From Pseudoglutamicibacter cumminsii (GTDB lineage Bacteria > Actinomycetota > Actinomycetes > Actinomycetales > Micrococcaceae), in assembly GCF_016907775.1 (NCBI RefSeq), contig NZ_JAFBCO010000001.1, positions 1,488,001 to 1,552,000 of the forward strand: 64,000 nt of DNA, written 5' to 3'. The notes below the pieces were generated by a model. It made no database searches. It saw only the letters and a program-made list of their open reading frames with translations, and was not told where the DNA came from. This document shows positions 41,996 to 50,658 of the stretch, piece after piece (within the stretch, counting starts at the first letter, position 1; every line of letters begins with the position of its first letter). The position numbers were made by a program, and so were the translations under genes.

Positions 41996-42490
41996 ATGGC
42001 TACTATCGAGTTCCAAGGTAAGACCCTCAACACCGTCGGCGCCCTCCCTGCAGTGGGCCAGGCCGCTCCAGAGTTCACCACCGTCAACACCGACCTCGAA
42101 GACGTGACTCTCAAGGACCTCGCGGGCAAGCGCGTTGTCCTGAACGTCTTCCCATCCATCGACACCGGCGTATGCGCCCAGTCTGTACGCGAATTCAACA
42201 AGCGTGCAGCGGGCCTCGACAACACCGTCGTTGTCACCGTGTCCATGGACCTCCCGTTCGCTCTCGGTCGTTTCTGCGGCGCTGAAGGCATCGACAACGT
42301 CATCGCAACCTCGGCGTTCCGCTCGAGCTTCGGCGAAGACTACGGAATCAAGTTCGCGGACGGCCCAATGAAGGGCCTCATGGCTCGCGGTGTCATCGTC
42401 ATCGACACCGACGGCAGCGTGCTGTATTCCTCCCTGACCCCAAGCGTGGGTGAGGAGCCAGCCTACGACGAGATCCTCAACGTCCTCTAA
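41996..42490 (+). CDS. tpx: Thiol peroxidase Tpx
   Basis: 164 residues, atypical 2-Cys peroxiredoxin reducing lipid and hydrogen peroxides with thioredoxin. Peroxidatic Cys60 in SIDTGVCAQSVREF and resolving Cys94 in GRFCGAEGI are both present at the canonical spacing. GAAAGGA precedes the ATG. Monocistronic, with a short GC-rich hairpin following. Confidence 0.95.
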   Translation: MATIEFQGKTLNTVGALPAVGQAAPEFTTVNTDLEDVTLKDLAGKRVVLNVFPSIDTGVCAQSVREFNKRAAGLDNTVVVTVSMDLPFALGRFCGAEGIDNVIATSAFRSSFGEDYGIKFADGPMKGLMARGVIVIDTDGSVLYSSLTPSVGEEPAYDEILNVL

Positions 42491-42506
42491 ACCACACACG
42501 TGCTGG

Positions 42507-42531
42507 CGCCCGGGGTCACAAGCCCCGGGCG
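42507..42531 (+). terminator. tpx terminator
   Basis: Nine-bp GC-rich stem (42507-42515, 42523-42531) with a seven-base loop, followed by TCTC. Confidence 0.65.
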
Positions 42532-42677
42532 TCTCGCGCATCCAAACACCCCTCGCTCAACAACCCGCGCAAGATAACGCGGGCGCACTGCCCGGCGCAG
42601 TCATCGTGGCTTACCTGCTGTTCTTCGTGCGAACCTACCGCTCGCAGTAACGGAGTTGCGTTGGCGTCTGTGCGGCT

Positions 42678-43556
42678 TTAGCGCAGTAGTTCAAGGCATG
42701 TGTCAGCCGCCACTGCTGCCCGCATGATGCGCGGCTGAGTCTTCCTCAAGAGCCGCCCCCACGTCTTGACCCCGCCGCGTAACGCGGCGTCGGCAACACG
42801 CGTCAACGCGAACGCCCCATTCCATACGTGAGCCCGGGCCGCGAAAAACTCATCCGGCGCCGCCTCATCTATGACATCCTGGCCGTGCCACAGCGATAAA
42901 TGCGCGAGATTAATCGCAGGATCCCAACGCGAAGCCTTATCCCAATCCAGAATCCCTACCAGCTCGCCGTCACGCCAGTGCATATTCCTGCCGGCTAGAT
43001 CCCCATGCACCAAACTCTGCGGCACAGCAGAACCCGCGGCATACCCAATCTCGCCCACGGCAGCTAACACCGCGGCAGCACTTTCGCGCACACCGGGATC
43101 CAACGCATCAATCGCGGCATCCTTGCGGTCCTGCGTCCACTCCGGCCCGGCATCCCACGCGGCACCCACCAAGTCTTCATACGCATCGCGAGGGACCGCC
43201 ATCAGGTCGGCAACAATTCGCCCCAACACAGCCGGGTCACCTTCACGCAGCGGGTGCGCGGAGCCAGGGATAAACCGCTGGACGATCCCGCCAGCCGCAT
43301 CGACGGCGGAACGGGACTCGGGAACGAGCCACGGAACATGCGGGGCCAGCGCGTCCACCAAAGCGGCCTCGTGAGGCTGCGCGAGGGCTTCCTCACGCGT
43401 ACGCGCCATCCGAAAAACAACCTCAGGAACTGGATCCCCCGGGATCAGAACCACATTCGACTTACCCGATTCCTCAACCCGGCCGGATACCCAAGCGGCA
43501 TCAGGGTACAAAGCAGCGGCGCGTTCGATTTCTTTACGGAGCGGTTCCCTGGCCAT
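42678..43556 (-). CDS. APH-family phosphotransferase
   Basis: 292 residues of the aminoglycoside phosphotransferase/choline kinase fold. Brenner-type motif LVHGDLAGRNMHWRDG carries the catalytic Asp and Asn; GILDWDKASRWDPAINLA holds the DFG-equivalent Asp. The N-terminal nucleotide lobe is short. The substrate is not evident (antibiotic, fructosamine-like or small alcohol kinases share this fold), so I would not call it a resistance gene. Divergent from the CPBP gene with only 30 bp between the starts. Confidence 0.87.
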   Translation of the reverse strand: MAREPLRKEIERAAALYPDAAWVSGRVEESGKSNVVLIPGDPVPEVVFRMARTREEALAQPHEAALVDALAPHVPWLVPESRSAVDAAGGIVQRFIPGSAHPLREGDPAVLGRIVADLMAVPRDAYEDLVGAAWDAGPEWTQDRKDAAIDALDPGVRESAAAVLAAVGEIGYAAGSAVPQSLVHGDLAGRNMHWRDGELVGILDWDKASRWDPAINLAHLSLWHGQDVIDEAAPDEFFAARAHVWNGAFALTRVADAALRGGVKTWGRLLRKTQPRIMRAAVAADTCLELLR

Positions 43557-43573
43557 GCCACCAGCCTACCGAG

Positions 43574-43587
43574 CATAATCGGATGCA
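43574..43587 (+). promoter_or_regulatory. Promoter of a probably leaderless mRNA (CPBP gene)
   Basis: A -10-like hexamer CATAAT at 43574-43579 ends seven bases before the ATG at 43587, so transcription would begin at or next to the start codon. No ribosome site is present. Confidence 0.4.
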
Positions 43588-44411
43588 TGAGTTCCCAACC
43601 CCCACATTCGAACACCGGGCATGACCAAGCCGCGCCGCCGCAGGCGGTTACTTCGAAGGCTGTTCCGTCGCGCGCGGTTTTGGGGTGGGAGATCGCTATC
43701 GTTTTGGCGCTGTCGCTCGGCAAGTCCGGGGTCTACGCCCTCATTGACCTGCTCGACACCATCACGCGAGGCCCGATTTCTTCCGGCACAGCGGCGCTCA
43801 ACACGTCAACGGGGACGCGCCCGTGGATCGATCTGCTGTATCAGCTTGCGGGGATTTTCTTTGCACTCGCGCCGGTCGCGCTCGTGATCTACCTGGTGTC
43901 CCGTTGGCCGGGTAACAATCCGTTGCACAGGTGGGGCATTGACGGCCGACGATGGGGTGCGGACGCCGCTGTAGGCGTCGGCTTCTTTGTGCTGATCGGG
44001 GTGGGAACGCTCGGAGTGTACGCGGCGGGCCGCGCGTTGGGCATCACGACCGCGATCACCACATCGGGCCTACCGGATGTGTGGTGGAGCATTCCGGTGT
44101 TGCTGTTGGCGGCGCTCAAGAACGGGCTACTCGAAGAGGTCGTGGTGCTCGCGTACCTGCATGAGCGGCTCTCCACACTCAAGTGGGGCCCTGCAGCCAT
44201 CATCCTTTTCTGCGCTGTGGTGCGCGGCTCATACCACCTGTATCAGGGCATCGGGCCGTTCATCGGCAACGTAGCGATGGGCGTGATCTTTGGGATGTAT
44301 TACCTACGGAAGCACCGTGTTATGCCGCTGATTTGGGCGCACTTTTTGCTCGACGCGGTAGCTTTCGTGGGCTACCCGCTGTTGGCTACCTGGTTCGGTT
44401 ACGGCAGCTAA
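43587..44411 (+). CDS. CPBP-family intramembrane glutamic endopeptidase
   Basis: 274 residues, about seven transmembrane helices after a polar ~30-residue tail. The Abi/CPBP motifs are visible: the Glu pair in LLEEVVVLAYLHERL, the His in GSYHLYQGIG and a further His in WAHFLLDAVAF. Such proteases resemble type II CAAX endopeptidases; in bacteria some protect against bacteriocins, but no bacteriocin gene is adjacent. ATG 43587 is chosen since the frame upstream overlaps the divergent gene. Confidence 0.88.
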   Translation: MSSQPPHSNTGHDQAAPPQAVTSKAVPSRAVLGWEIAIVLALSLGKSGVYALIDLLDTITRGPISSGTAALNTSTGTRPWIDLLYQLAGIFFALAPVALVIYLVSRWPGNNPLHRWGIDGRRWGADAAVGVGFFVLIGVGTLGVYAAGRALGITTAITTSGLPDVWWSIPVLLLAALKNGLLEEVVVLAYLHERLSTLKWGPAAIILFCAVVRGSYHLYQGIGPFIGNVAMGVIFGMYYLRKHRVMPLIWAHFLLDAVAFVGYPLLATWFGYGS

Positions 44412-44413
44412 AA

Positions 44414-44465
44414 CGCGCCGCCGCTAGCCGCACACTACCGCCGCTAGCGGCGCGCTACGGCGGCT
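44414..44465. terminator. GC-rich repeat/hairpin between convergent CPBP and VOC genes
   Basis: CCGCCGCTAG occurs twice (44418-44427, 44438-44447) and near-inverted as CTACGGCGGC (44455-44464); CGCCGCTAGCGGCG (44439-44452) is itself a perfect palindrome. It probably terminates both genes, and its end overlaps the VOC stop codon. Confidence 0.6.
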
Positions 44466-45105
44466 AGATCGTGACGAGTCCCTGAGGAGTTTTCAGCGTG
44501 ACCGACTGCAGGCCTGGCATCCCGGAAGGGGCCGTGTAGTTGAACACGACGTTGCCCTTGAAGTCTTCACCTGGGTGGCCGAGCCATTCGTCGATGCGGT
44601 CGCGGTTGCCGGAGATCGTGAGCTCCACGATTTCACCGTGTGGCTCTTCGGCCATGGACGGGTGCAGGTCCTCGAAGCCCTCATCCCAGCGCAGGAAATA
44701 AGGCAATTGTGGGTCTGCGATGAGCCCGTTGATACCGATCTGCCGCCACGTGAGTTCGCGGCCGTCCGGGAACTTACGGGAGCCAGGGACAGCACCGCGC
44801 TGGAGGCGTTCTTCGATTGGGGTCATGTCGTCGACGGAAACAACCCAGCCCATCCAGCCGCCGCCCATCTCGGAGCGCTCACGCACAGCTTTGCCGAATG
44901 GCTGCTGCAACGTGGCCGGGTGGTCGAGTACCTCGACGACTTCGAGGTACTGGTGGTTGCGGAGTGGGAAGAACACGTTGCGTGTTCCGAAGCGTGGGTG
45001 CACGCCTCCTTTGACGTATCGGAGTCCGAGCTGCTCGGCGATACGGTCAGCAGTAGTCGTCAGGCCCTCTGGCCCGCATGCGTAAGAAACGTGGTCGAGC
45101 TTCAT
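44464..45105 (-). CDS. VOC/glyoxalase-like domain protein
   Basis: 213 residues. MKLDHVSYACGPEGL and later RFGTRNVFFPLRNHQYLEVVEVLDHP match the glyoxalase-like (Glyoxalase_3) fold, in which His and Glu residues would bind a metal. The enzyme activity is unknown. A candidate iron box lies 37 bp upstream (45142-45160), which could make it iron-regulated. Confidence 0.82.
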   Translation of the reverse strand: MKLDHVSYACGPEGLTTTADRIAEQLGLRYVKGGVHPRFGTRNVFFPLRNHQYLEVVEVLDHPATLQQPFGKAVRERSEMGGGWMGWVVSVDDMTPIEERLQRGAVPGSRKFPDGRELTWRQIGINGLIADPQLPYFLRWDEGFEDLHPSMAEEPHGEIVELTISGNRDRIDEWLGHPGEDFKGNVVFNYTAPSGMPGLQSVTLKTPQGLVTI

Positions 45106-45141
45106 GGTTTAAATCTGGCACTGTGTGAGCTACATCTCTAC

Positions 45142-45160
45142 TTAGGTTTGCCTAAGTTGA
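45142..45160 (-). promoter_or_regulatory. Candidate DtxR/IdeR-type iron box upstream of the VOC gene
   Basis: TTAGGTTTGCCTAAGTTGA matches 15 of 19 positions of TTAGGTTAGCCTAACCTAA and includes the perfect inverted repeat CTTAGG-TTTG-CCTAAG (45141-45156). Confidence 0.45.
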
Positions 45161-45303
45161 GGTTTCCGATGTGCTTGTTTATGCGACTGGGAAGGGCCTG
45201 TAGGTCTTCGCGAAAGGTCATGAAATAAACGCCGATGCGCGGCGCGGTTCACATTGTGAACACGCTCTGGCCTCGTCGTTCATCAGTGCTGTACGCTAAT
45301 GAG

Positions 45304-45425
45304 CAAGGTCATGAGTGCCAGTGCAAAACCCCGGTTTGCTGGCCGGCAACCCTCCGTCCGCGGCGGGGTGCCCCGGGTGAGGACCTGGCCACACGGGAAT
45401 GCCGCTGTGGCAAGCGCGGGCTATG
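45304..45425 (+). promoter_or_regulatory. SAM-IV-type riboswitch controlling metY-metX
   Basis: The order of conserved elements AGGTCATGAGTGCCAGTG, CCCCGGTTTGCTGGCCGGCA, CCCTCCGTCCGCGGCGGGGT, GCCCCGGGTGAGGACCTGG follows the SAM-I/IV aptamer core; the P1 helix is closed by AGGTC (45306-45310) and GACCT (45382-45386). The short 3' extension with further hairpins (45395-45450) and the actinobacterial host favour SAM-IV. Binding of S-adenosylmethionine would switch off expression of the sulfhydrylase gene ~100 bp downstream. Confidence 0.9.
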
Positions 45426-45526
45426 CCCGCCCGTAACCGGGCGGACGTAACTTTTCCTCTTCAAGCGTTGTCGTCGTCTGACATGCGCGGGCAAGCCCCT
45501 CACAGTGAGCAAGGGGTGCTCTTTTA

Positions 45527-46858
45527 ATGTCCCAGCAGAAATTTGAAACTCGTCAGATTCACGCCGGCCAGACGCCAGACCCAGTCACGGGGTCGCAGGC
45601 TCTACCGATCCACTTGACCAACGCGTACGTGTTCCCGGACACCGAATCGGCGGCGAATCGTTTCGCGTTGAGCGAGCTCGGCCCGATCTACACGCGCCTC
45701 AACAACCCAACCACCGAGGTCATCGAAAACCGCATCGCAAACCTCGAAGGCGGTGTCGGCGCGCTGTTCGTCGCATCCGGCATGGCCGCAACAAGCTATG
45801 CGATCCTCAACGTCGCAGAAGCCGGCGACCACATCGTCGCCTCGCCATCCCTCTACGGCGGAACCCAGAACCTCTTCAAGCACACCTTGCCTAAGCTCGG
45901 CGTTGAGGTCACTTTCGTGGAGGATCCAGACGATCTCGACGCCTGGCGCCGCGCGATCAAGCCGAACACCAAAGCGTTCTTCGGCGAAACCATCGGCAAT
46001 CCACGCCAAGACGTGTTCGACATCGAAAACATCGCCGCAATCGCACACGACGAAGCCGGTGTGCCACTCATCATCGACAACACGCTGGCAACCCCGTACT
46101 CGCTGCGGCCTATCGAATGGGGCGCCGACGTCGTCGTCCACTCCGCAACCAAGTACCTCGGCGGCCACGGAACCGTGATGGGCGGGGCCATCATCGACTC
46201 CGGCAACTTCGACTACACCAAGCATCCGGAACGCTTCCCGGGCTTCAACCAGCCGGACGAGTCCTACCACGGCATCGTCTACGGCCGCGACATGGGAGTC
46301 GGTTCGCCTCTGGGCGCGAACCTTTCCTACATCCTCAAGATCCGCGTGCAGCTGCTGCGTGACACGGGTGCGGCGATCTCCCCAATGAACTCGTTCCTGA
46401 TCGCTCAGGGCCTCGAGACGCTCTCGTTGCGCGTTGAGCGGCATATCGAAAACGCGCAGAAGGTCGCTGAATGGCTCGAAGCCCGGGACGACGTCTCCGC
46501 GACCATCTACGCGGGCCTGAAGTCCTGCCCGTGGTACGAACGCGGCCGCCACTACGCACCGAACGGCGTGGGTGCGATCGTCTCGTTCGAAATCAAGGAC
46601 GCAGAGGAAGACGAAGAAGCCGCCCGCGCTTTCGTGGACGCGCTCGAGCTGCATTCGCTCGTTGCCAACCTGGGTGACGTTCGCTCGCTTGTCGCGCACC
46701 CGTCGTCCACGACCCATTCGCAGCTGAGCCCTGAAGAGAAGAAGGCCGCCGGCGTTGGCCCGGGCACGGTCCGTCTATCCGTGGGCCTCGAACACGTCGA
46801 CGACATCATCGCTGACCTGCAGAAGGGTTTCGACGCATTCCACGCCGCCCGCGCATAA
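45527..46858 (+). CDS. metY: O-acetylhomoserine sulfhydrylase
   Basis: 443 residues, PLP-dependent Cys/Met metabolism family; makes homocysteine from O-acetylhomoserine and sulfide. The substrate loop GPIYTRLNNPTTEVIE and the PLP Lys in HSATKYLGGHGTVMGG are clear, and SSTTHSQLSPEEKKAAG matches the C-terminal family signature. Its length is typical for MetY and too long for MetB. Regulated by the riboswitch upstream. Confidence 0.95.
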   Translation: MSQQKFETRQIHAGQTPDPVTGSQALPIHLTNAYVFPDTESAANRFALSELGPIYTRLNNPTTEVIENRIANLEGGVGALFVASGMAATSYAILNVAEAGDHIVASPSLYGGTQNLFKHTLPKLGVEVTFVEDPDDLDAWRRAIKPNTKAFFGETIGNPRQDVFDIENIAAIAHDEAGVPLIIDNTLATPYSLRPIEWGADVVVHSATKYLGGHGTVMGGAIIDSGNFDYTKHPERFPGFNQPDESYHGIVYGRDMGVGSPLGANLSYILKIRVQLLRDTGAAISPMNSFLIAQGLETLSLRVERHIENAQKVAEWLEARDDVSATIYAGLKSCPWYERGRHYAPNGVGAIVSFEIKDAEEDEEAARAFVDALELHSLVANLGDVRSLVAHPSSTTHSQLSPEEKKAAGVGPGTVRLSVGLEHVDDIIADLQKGFDAFHAARA

Positions 46859-46942
46859 CGCACGGGAAGCGCCACTTGCTGGCGCCCGGCAACGGAATCG
46901 TCAGGAACCCATCAAGCAAAAGTACTAAGCGAAGGCAGCGTC

Positions 46943-48133
46943 ATGACGTTGGATGTACGAGAGCACTTGCAGCACAACGCCCCGGAGAACGGCGTGAAGA
47001 TCCTTTCTCTAGGGCCGCTGGATCTGGAAACGGGCGGTCACTTGCCGCAGACCCACATCGCGTATGAGGTTTTCGGCGAGCTCAATGCGGACCGCAGCAA
47101 CGCCGTCTTGGTCTTGCATGCGTTGACCGGCGATACTCATGCTGCGGACGGCGGGCCAGCCGACGATGCGGTTGCCGGCTCGCAAGCCAACGATGCGGCA
47201 TCCACGGCCGCGGCTGCACCGGAGCCGGGCTGGTGGCGCGATGTCGTGGGGCCGGGTAAGCCCGTGGACACCAATACGTATTGCGCGGTGGTTCCGGCGG
47301 CGCTTGGCGGATGCTCCGGAACGATCGGCCCCGCATCGCTGGCCGAGGACGGCCAGCCGTATGGTTCGCGGTTCCCGTTCGTGACGATCCGCGACATGGC
47401 TGCGCTTGAGTTCCGGCTCATGCAGGCGCTCAACATCGATGCATGGCATGCGGTTGTGGGCGGCTCGATGGGTGGTGCCCGTGCGCTCGAATGGGCCGCG
47501 AGCTATCCGGAGCACGTCAAGCGGTGCGCCGTGATCGCGGCGACCGCGGAGTCCTCGGCTGAGCAGATCGCTTTCGCGCAGATCCAGACTCAAGCGATCC
47601 GACTCGATCCTGAATTCCACGGCGGTGACTATTACGGTCACGGCAACGGGACCGGCCCACAGCGTGGTCTGGGTATCGCGCGCCGTCTTGCGCACGTTTC
47701 CTACCGTTCCGCTGCCGAGCTCGACCATCGCTTTGGGCGCTCGCCGCAAGGCGAGGAGCTGCCGTTGGGTTCTGCTGGCCGCGATGAGCGCGGCCGGTAC
47801 GCCGTCGAGTCGTATCTTGATCACCAGGCGCACAAGCTCGTGAACCGCTTTGATGCGAACGCATACCTCACGCTCACGGAGGCCCTCATGAGCCACGATG
47901 TGGGTCGCGGCCGCGGGGGAGTCGAGGCGGCGCTCGGCGCTCTTGATGGCGTCGAGTTCTTCATCGCCGCGGTTGATACGGACCGCCTGTATTACCCGCA
48001 GGAGTCGCAGCGGATCGCGGATGCGCTCCCGGGCGATGTTGAGGTTCACGTGGTCTCAACGCCGGTGGGTCATGATGGCTTCTTGACGGATGGGCATCAG
48101 CTGGACGCGCCGTTCCGCGAATTCCTTGCGTGA
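46943..48133 (+). CDS. metX: Homoserine O-acetyltransferase
   Basis: 396 residues, alpha/beta hydrolase fold; acetylates homoserine to make the MetY substrate. Nucleophile Ser in VVGGSMGGARALEWA, Asp in AAVDTDRLYYP and His in VGHDGFLTDGHQL. Between HALTGDTHAADGG and PGWWRDVVGPGKP is a ~20-residue Ala/Asp/Ser-rich insert of low complexity. Follows metY by 84 bp, in the same riboswitch-controlled operon. Confidence 0.95.
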   Translation: MTLDVREHLQHNAPENGVKILSLGPLDLETGGHLPQTHIAYEVFGELNADRSNAVLVLHALTGDTHAADGGPADDAVAGSQANDAASTAAAAPEPGWWRDVVGPGKPVDTNTYCAVVPAALGGCSGTIGPASLAEDGQPYGSRFPFVTIRDMAALEFRLMQALNIDAWHAVVGGSMGGARALEWAASYPEHVKRCAVIAATAESSAEQIAFAQIQTQAIRLDPEFHGGDYYGHGNGTGPQRGLGIARRLAHVSYRSAAELDHRFGRSPQGEELPLGSAGRDERGRYAVESYLDHQAHKLVNRFDANAYLTLTEALMSHDVGRGRGGVEAALGALDGVEFFIAAVDTDRLYYPQESQRIADALPGDVEVHVVSTPVGHDGFLTDGHQLDAPFREFLA

Positions 48134-48156
48134 GTGCCGCGTGGCAGGATGGTCTT

Positions 48157-48831
48157 ATGATTGAAAAGTGGGAACCGTTTGTTGTTGAGCATGTGCCTGA
48201 GGGCGTGAATGAGTCTGCGCCGCTCTTGGTTTTCTTGCATGGTTTCGGCGCGGATGAACGCGACCTCTTGCCGATTGCGAGCATGCTTCCGGAGCAGTTC
48301 ATTATGATGTCGGTGCGTGCGCCGCTTGAACTGGGTTTTGGCGGTTACGCGTGGTTCCCTCTTTCAAACCAGGATCTGGAGTTCAACTCGGCTGATTACA
48401 GCCAGGTCGTTGAGGATCTGACCGAGTGGGTTGTTGAACGCAAGAAGCAGCACGAAACGGTCACGTTGGTGGGCTTCTCGCAGGGTATGGCGATGGCGAC
48501 CTCAGTTGCGCGCCGTGCTCCCTCCGCTGTGGATGCGTTGGTGGGTTTGTCGGGTTTCACCCTGGAGCAGTTCGCTGACGATGCGGGTGAGGATTTCTTC
48601 AAGGATGAAGAGTTGGCGTCGCGTGAAGAGAAGATGCCGATGTTCTGGGGACGCGATCCGGAAGATCCGGTGATCCCGGACCGGTTTATTGAGCCGACGA
48701 ACACGTGGGCGCGCGCGAACACGGACCTCACGAAGGTCAATTACCAAGGCATCGGCCACGGCGTCGGCCAGACCGAGATCCGTCACATCGGCGAGTTCCT
48801 GACCGCCAAGGTGCTCGGCGCTCAGGTGTAG
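48157..48831 (+). CDS. Alpha/beta hydrolase, phospholipase/carboxylesterase family
   Basis: 224 residues from ATG 48157 (AGGA upstream); GTG 48130, overlapping the metX stop, would add nine residues. VFLHGFGADERDLLPIA gives the oxyanion loop and VGFSQGMAMATSVA the nucleophile Ser; the Asp/His pair is expected in DPEDPVIPD and GIGHGVGQTE. Acts on short-chain carboxylic esters; natural substrate unknown. Probably co-transcribed with metYX. Confidence 0.87.
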   Translation: MIEKWEPFVVEHVPEGVNESAPLLVFLHGFGADERDLLPIASMLPEQFIMMSVRAPLELGFGGYAWFPLSNQDLEFNSADYSQVVEDLTEWVVERKKQHETVTLVGFSQGMAMATSVARRAPSAVDALVGLSGFTLEQFADDAGEDFFKDEELASREEKMPMFWGRDPEDPVIPDRFIEPTNTWARANTDLTKVNYQGIGHGVGQTEIRHIGEFLTAKVLGAQV

Positions 48832-48889
48832 GCCGCAGGCCTAGGCGCGCAGGTTGAGGTCGCTGTCCTAGGCGACAGACCCAGCGGCG

Positions 48890-49129
48890 TTAGAAGTCTT
48901 CGTCCTCGCGGGCCACACGCAACGTCATGTCGTGAAAGCCGACCACGTCGTCGAAATCGAGTTGCCGGCCACGGCGGGTTTCGACTTCGCCGTTGACGGT
49001 TGCGGCACCATCGGCGATCTCTTCGCGAGCCTGCACGCCGTCCTCAACCACGTTGGCAAGCTTCAAAAACTGACCCAAACGAATACCTGCGGTGCGGACG
49101 GGTACGTCAATGATGTCTGCGGAGCTCAT
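48890..49129 (-). CDS. Small S4-domain RNA-binding protein
   Basis: 79 residues, one S4 domain: IRLGQFLKLANVVEDGVQAREEIADGAATVNGEVETRRGRQL. Stand-alone S4 proteins of this type (YbcJ/YaaA-like) bind structured RNA, probably ribosomal; the exact role is not known. It is divergent from glyS and convergent with the esterase gene. Confidence 0.88.
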   Translation of the reverse strand: MSSADIIDVPVRTAGIRLGQFLKLANVVEDGVQAREEIADGAATVNGEVETRRGRQLDFDDVVGFHDMTLRVAREDEDF

Positions 49130-49269
49130 ATGTCCAGGGTCTCACGAGCAGAGCTAACTACGCACGCCTTCAATAACGCGCCAAATATCCTACGCAACCG
49201 TTAGGATTGACGACAGACCACAACGGACCGCAGCCGGCGGCCCGTGACAACCGATGGAGTTCACTCAAC

Positions 49270-50658
49270 ATGGCAGCAGCGTCCAAGCTGGATAAGGTCA
49301 TTTCACTCGCTAAGCGGCGTGGGTTCGTTTTCCAGGCAGGTGAAATTTACGGAGGTTCGCGCTCTGCATGGGACTACGGTCCGCTGGGTGTTGAGCTCAA
49401 GGAAAACATCAAGCGCCAGTGGTGGAACACGTTCGTACGTTCCCGTTCGGACATGGTGGGCCTGGACTCCTCGATCATCATCCCGACCCCGATCTGGCAG
49501 GCATCCGGCCACGTTGAGACGTTCACCGACCCGCTCGTCGAGTGCCTGTCGTGCCACCGTCGCCACCGCGAAGACCACCTTCTCGAGGCCTATGAGGCTA
49601 AGAAGGGCCGCATGCCGGAAGAAGGCATGGCGGAGATCGTGTGCCCTGACTGTGGCAACCGCGGCCAGTGGACTGAGCCGCAGCAGTTCTCGGGTCTCAT
49701 GAAGACCTATCTCGGTGCCGTCGATGATGAGTCGGGCCTGCACTACCTGCGCCCGGAGACCGCGCAGGGTATCTTCGTGAACTTCTTGAACGTCGTGAAC
49801 TCGGCCCGTCGTAAGCCCCCGTTCGGCATCGGGCAGATCGGTAAGGCGTTCCGCAACGAGATCACCCCAGGTAACTTCATCTTCCGCACGCGTGAGTTCG
49901 AGCAGATGGAGATCGAGTACTTCACCCCACCTGAGCAGGCGTCTGAACTGTTCGATGAGTGGGTTGAGGACTGCTGGAACTGGTTCGTTGACCTCGGTGT
50001 TGACCCGGATAACCTGCGTAAGTTCGACGTCCCTGAGGGCGAACGCGCACACTATTCGGAGCGCACGATCGACCTCGAGTACCGTTTCGGTTTCCAGGGT
50101 TCGGAGTGGGGCGAGCTCATGGGTATCGCTAACCGCACCGATTACGACCTTAAGCAGCACATCGAACACTCCAAGACTGACTTGTCGTACTTCGATCAGG
50201 CGAAGGGCGAGCGTTACGTTCCGTACGTTGTTGAGCCTTCGTTCGGCCTGACCCGTTCGATGATGGCGTTCCTTGTGGATGCCTACCACGAGGACGAGGC
50301 ACCGAACACGAAGGGCGGAACCGACGTCCGCACCGTACTCAAGCTTGACCGCCGTCTGGCTCCGGTCAAGGCCGCTGTCTTGCCGCTGTCCCGTAACGAG
50401 AAACTGTCCCCGCTGGCTCGCGAGCTGGCTCAGAAGCTCGGCGCGCAGTGGAACGTTGACTTCGATGACGCGGGCGCGATCGGCCGTCGTTACCGCCGCC
50501 AGGATGAGATCGGTACGCCATTCTGCATTACCGTGGACTTCGATTCGCTTGAAGACAACGCTGTCACTGTGCGTGAGCGTGACACGATGCAGCAGGAGCG
50601 CGTCGCGATCGATGAGCTTCCTGCTTATCTTGCAACCCAGCTGATGGGAGCTGTATGA
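49270..50658 (+). CDS. glyS: Glycyl-tRNA synthetase (alpha2 type)
   Basis: 462 residues from ATG 49270; the family begins at [23 protein letters not shown], so the extra codons from the TTG at 49207 are not needed. Class II motifs: [20 protein letters not shown] (motif 2) and [14 protein letters not shown] (motif 3). [12 protein letters not shown] and [10 protein letters not shown] form a zinc-knuckle-like insertion. An anticodon-binding domain ends the chain. Its stop overlaps the next start (ATGA). Confidence 0.96.
   Translation: MAAASKLDKVISLAKRRGFVFQAGEIYGGSRSAWDYGPLGVELKENIKRQWWNTFVRSRSDMVGLDSSIIIPTPIWQASGHVETFTDPLVECLSCHRRHREDHLLEAYEAKKGRMPEEGMAEIVCPDCGNRGQWTEPQQFSGLMKTYLGAVDDESGLHYLRPETAQGIFVNFLNVVNSARRKPPFGIGQIGKAFRNEITPGNFIFRTREFEQMEIEYFTPPEQASELFDEWVEDCWNWFVDLGVDPDNLRKFDVPEGERAHYSERTIDLEYRFGFQGSEWGELMGIANRTDYDLKQHIEHSKTDLSYFDQAKGERYVPYVVEPSFGLTRSMMAFLVDAYHEDEAPNTKGGTDVRTVLKLDRRLAPVKAAVLPLSRNEKLSPLARELAQKLGAQWNVDFDDAGAIGRRYRRQDEIGTPFCITVDFDSLEDNAVTVRERDTMQQERVAIDELPAYLATQLMGAV

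Noticed and set aside
42678-43556. Antibiotic-resistance kinase
   Set aside because: The APH fold is shared by many metabolic kinases; no resistance-specific feature or mobile context is visible.
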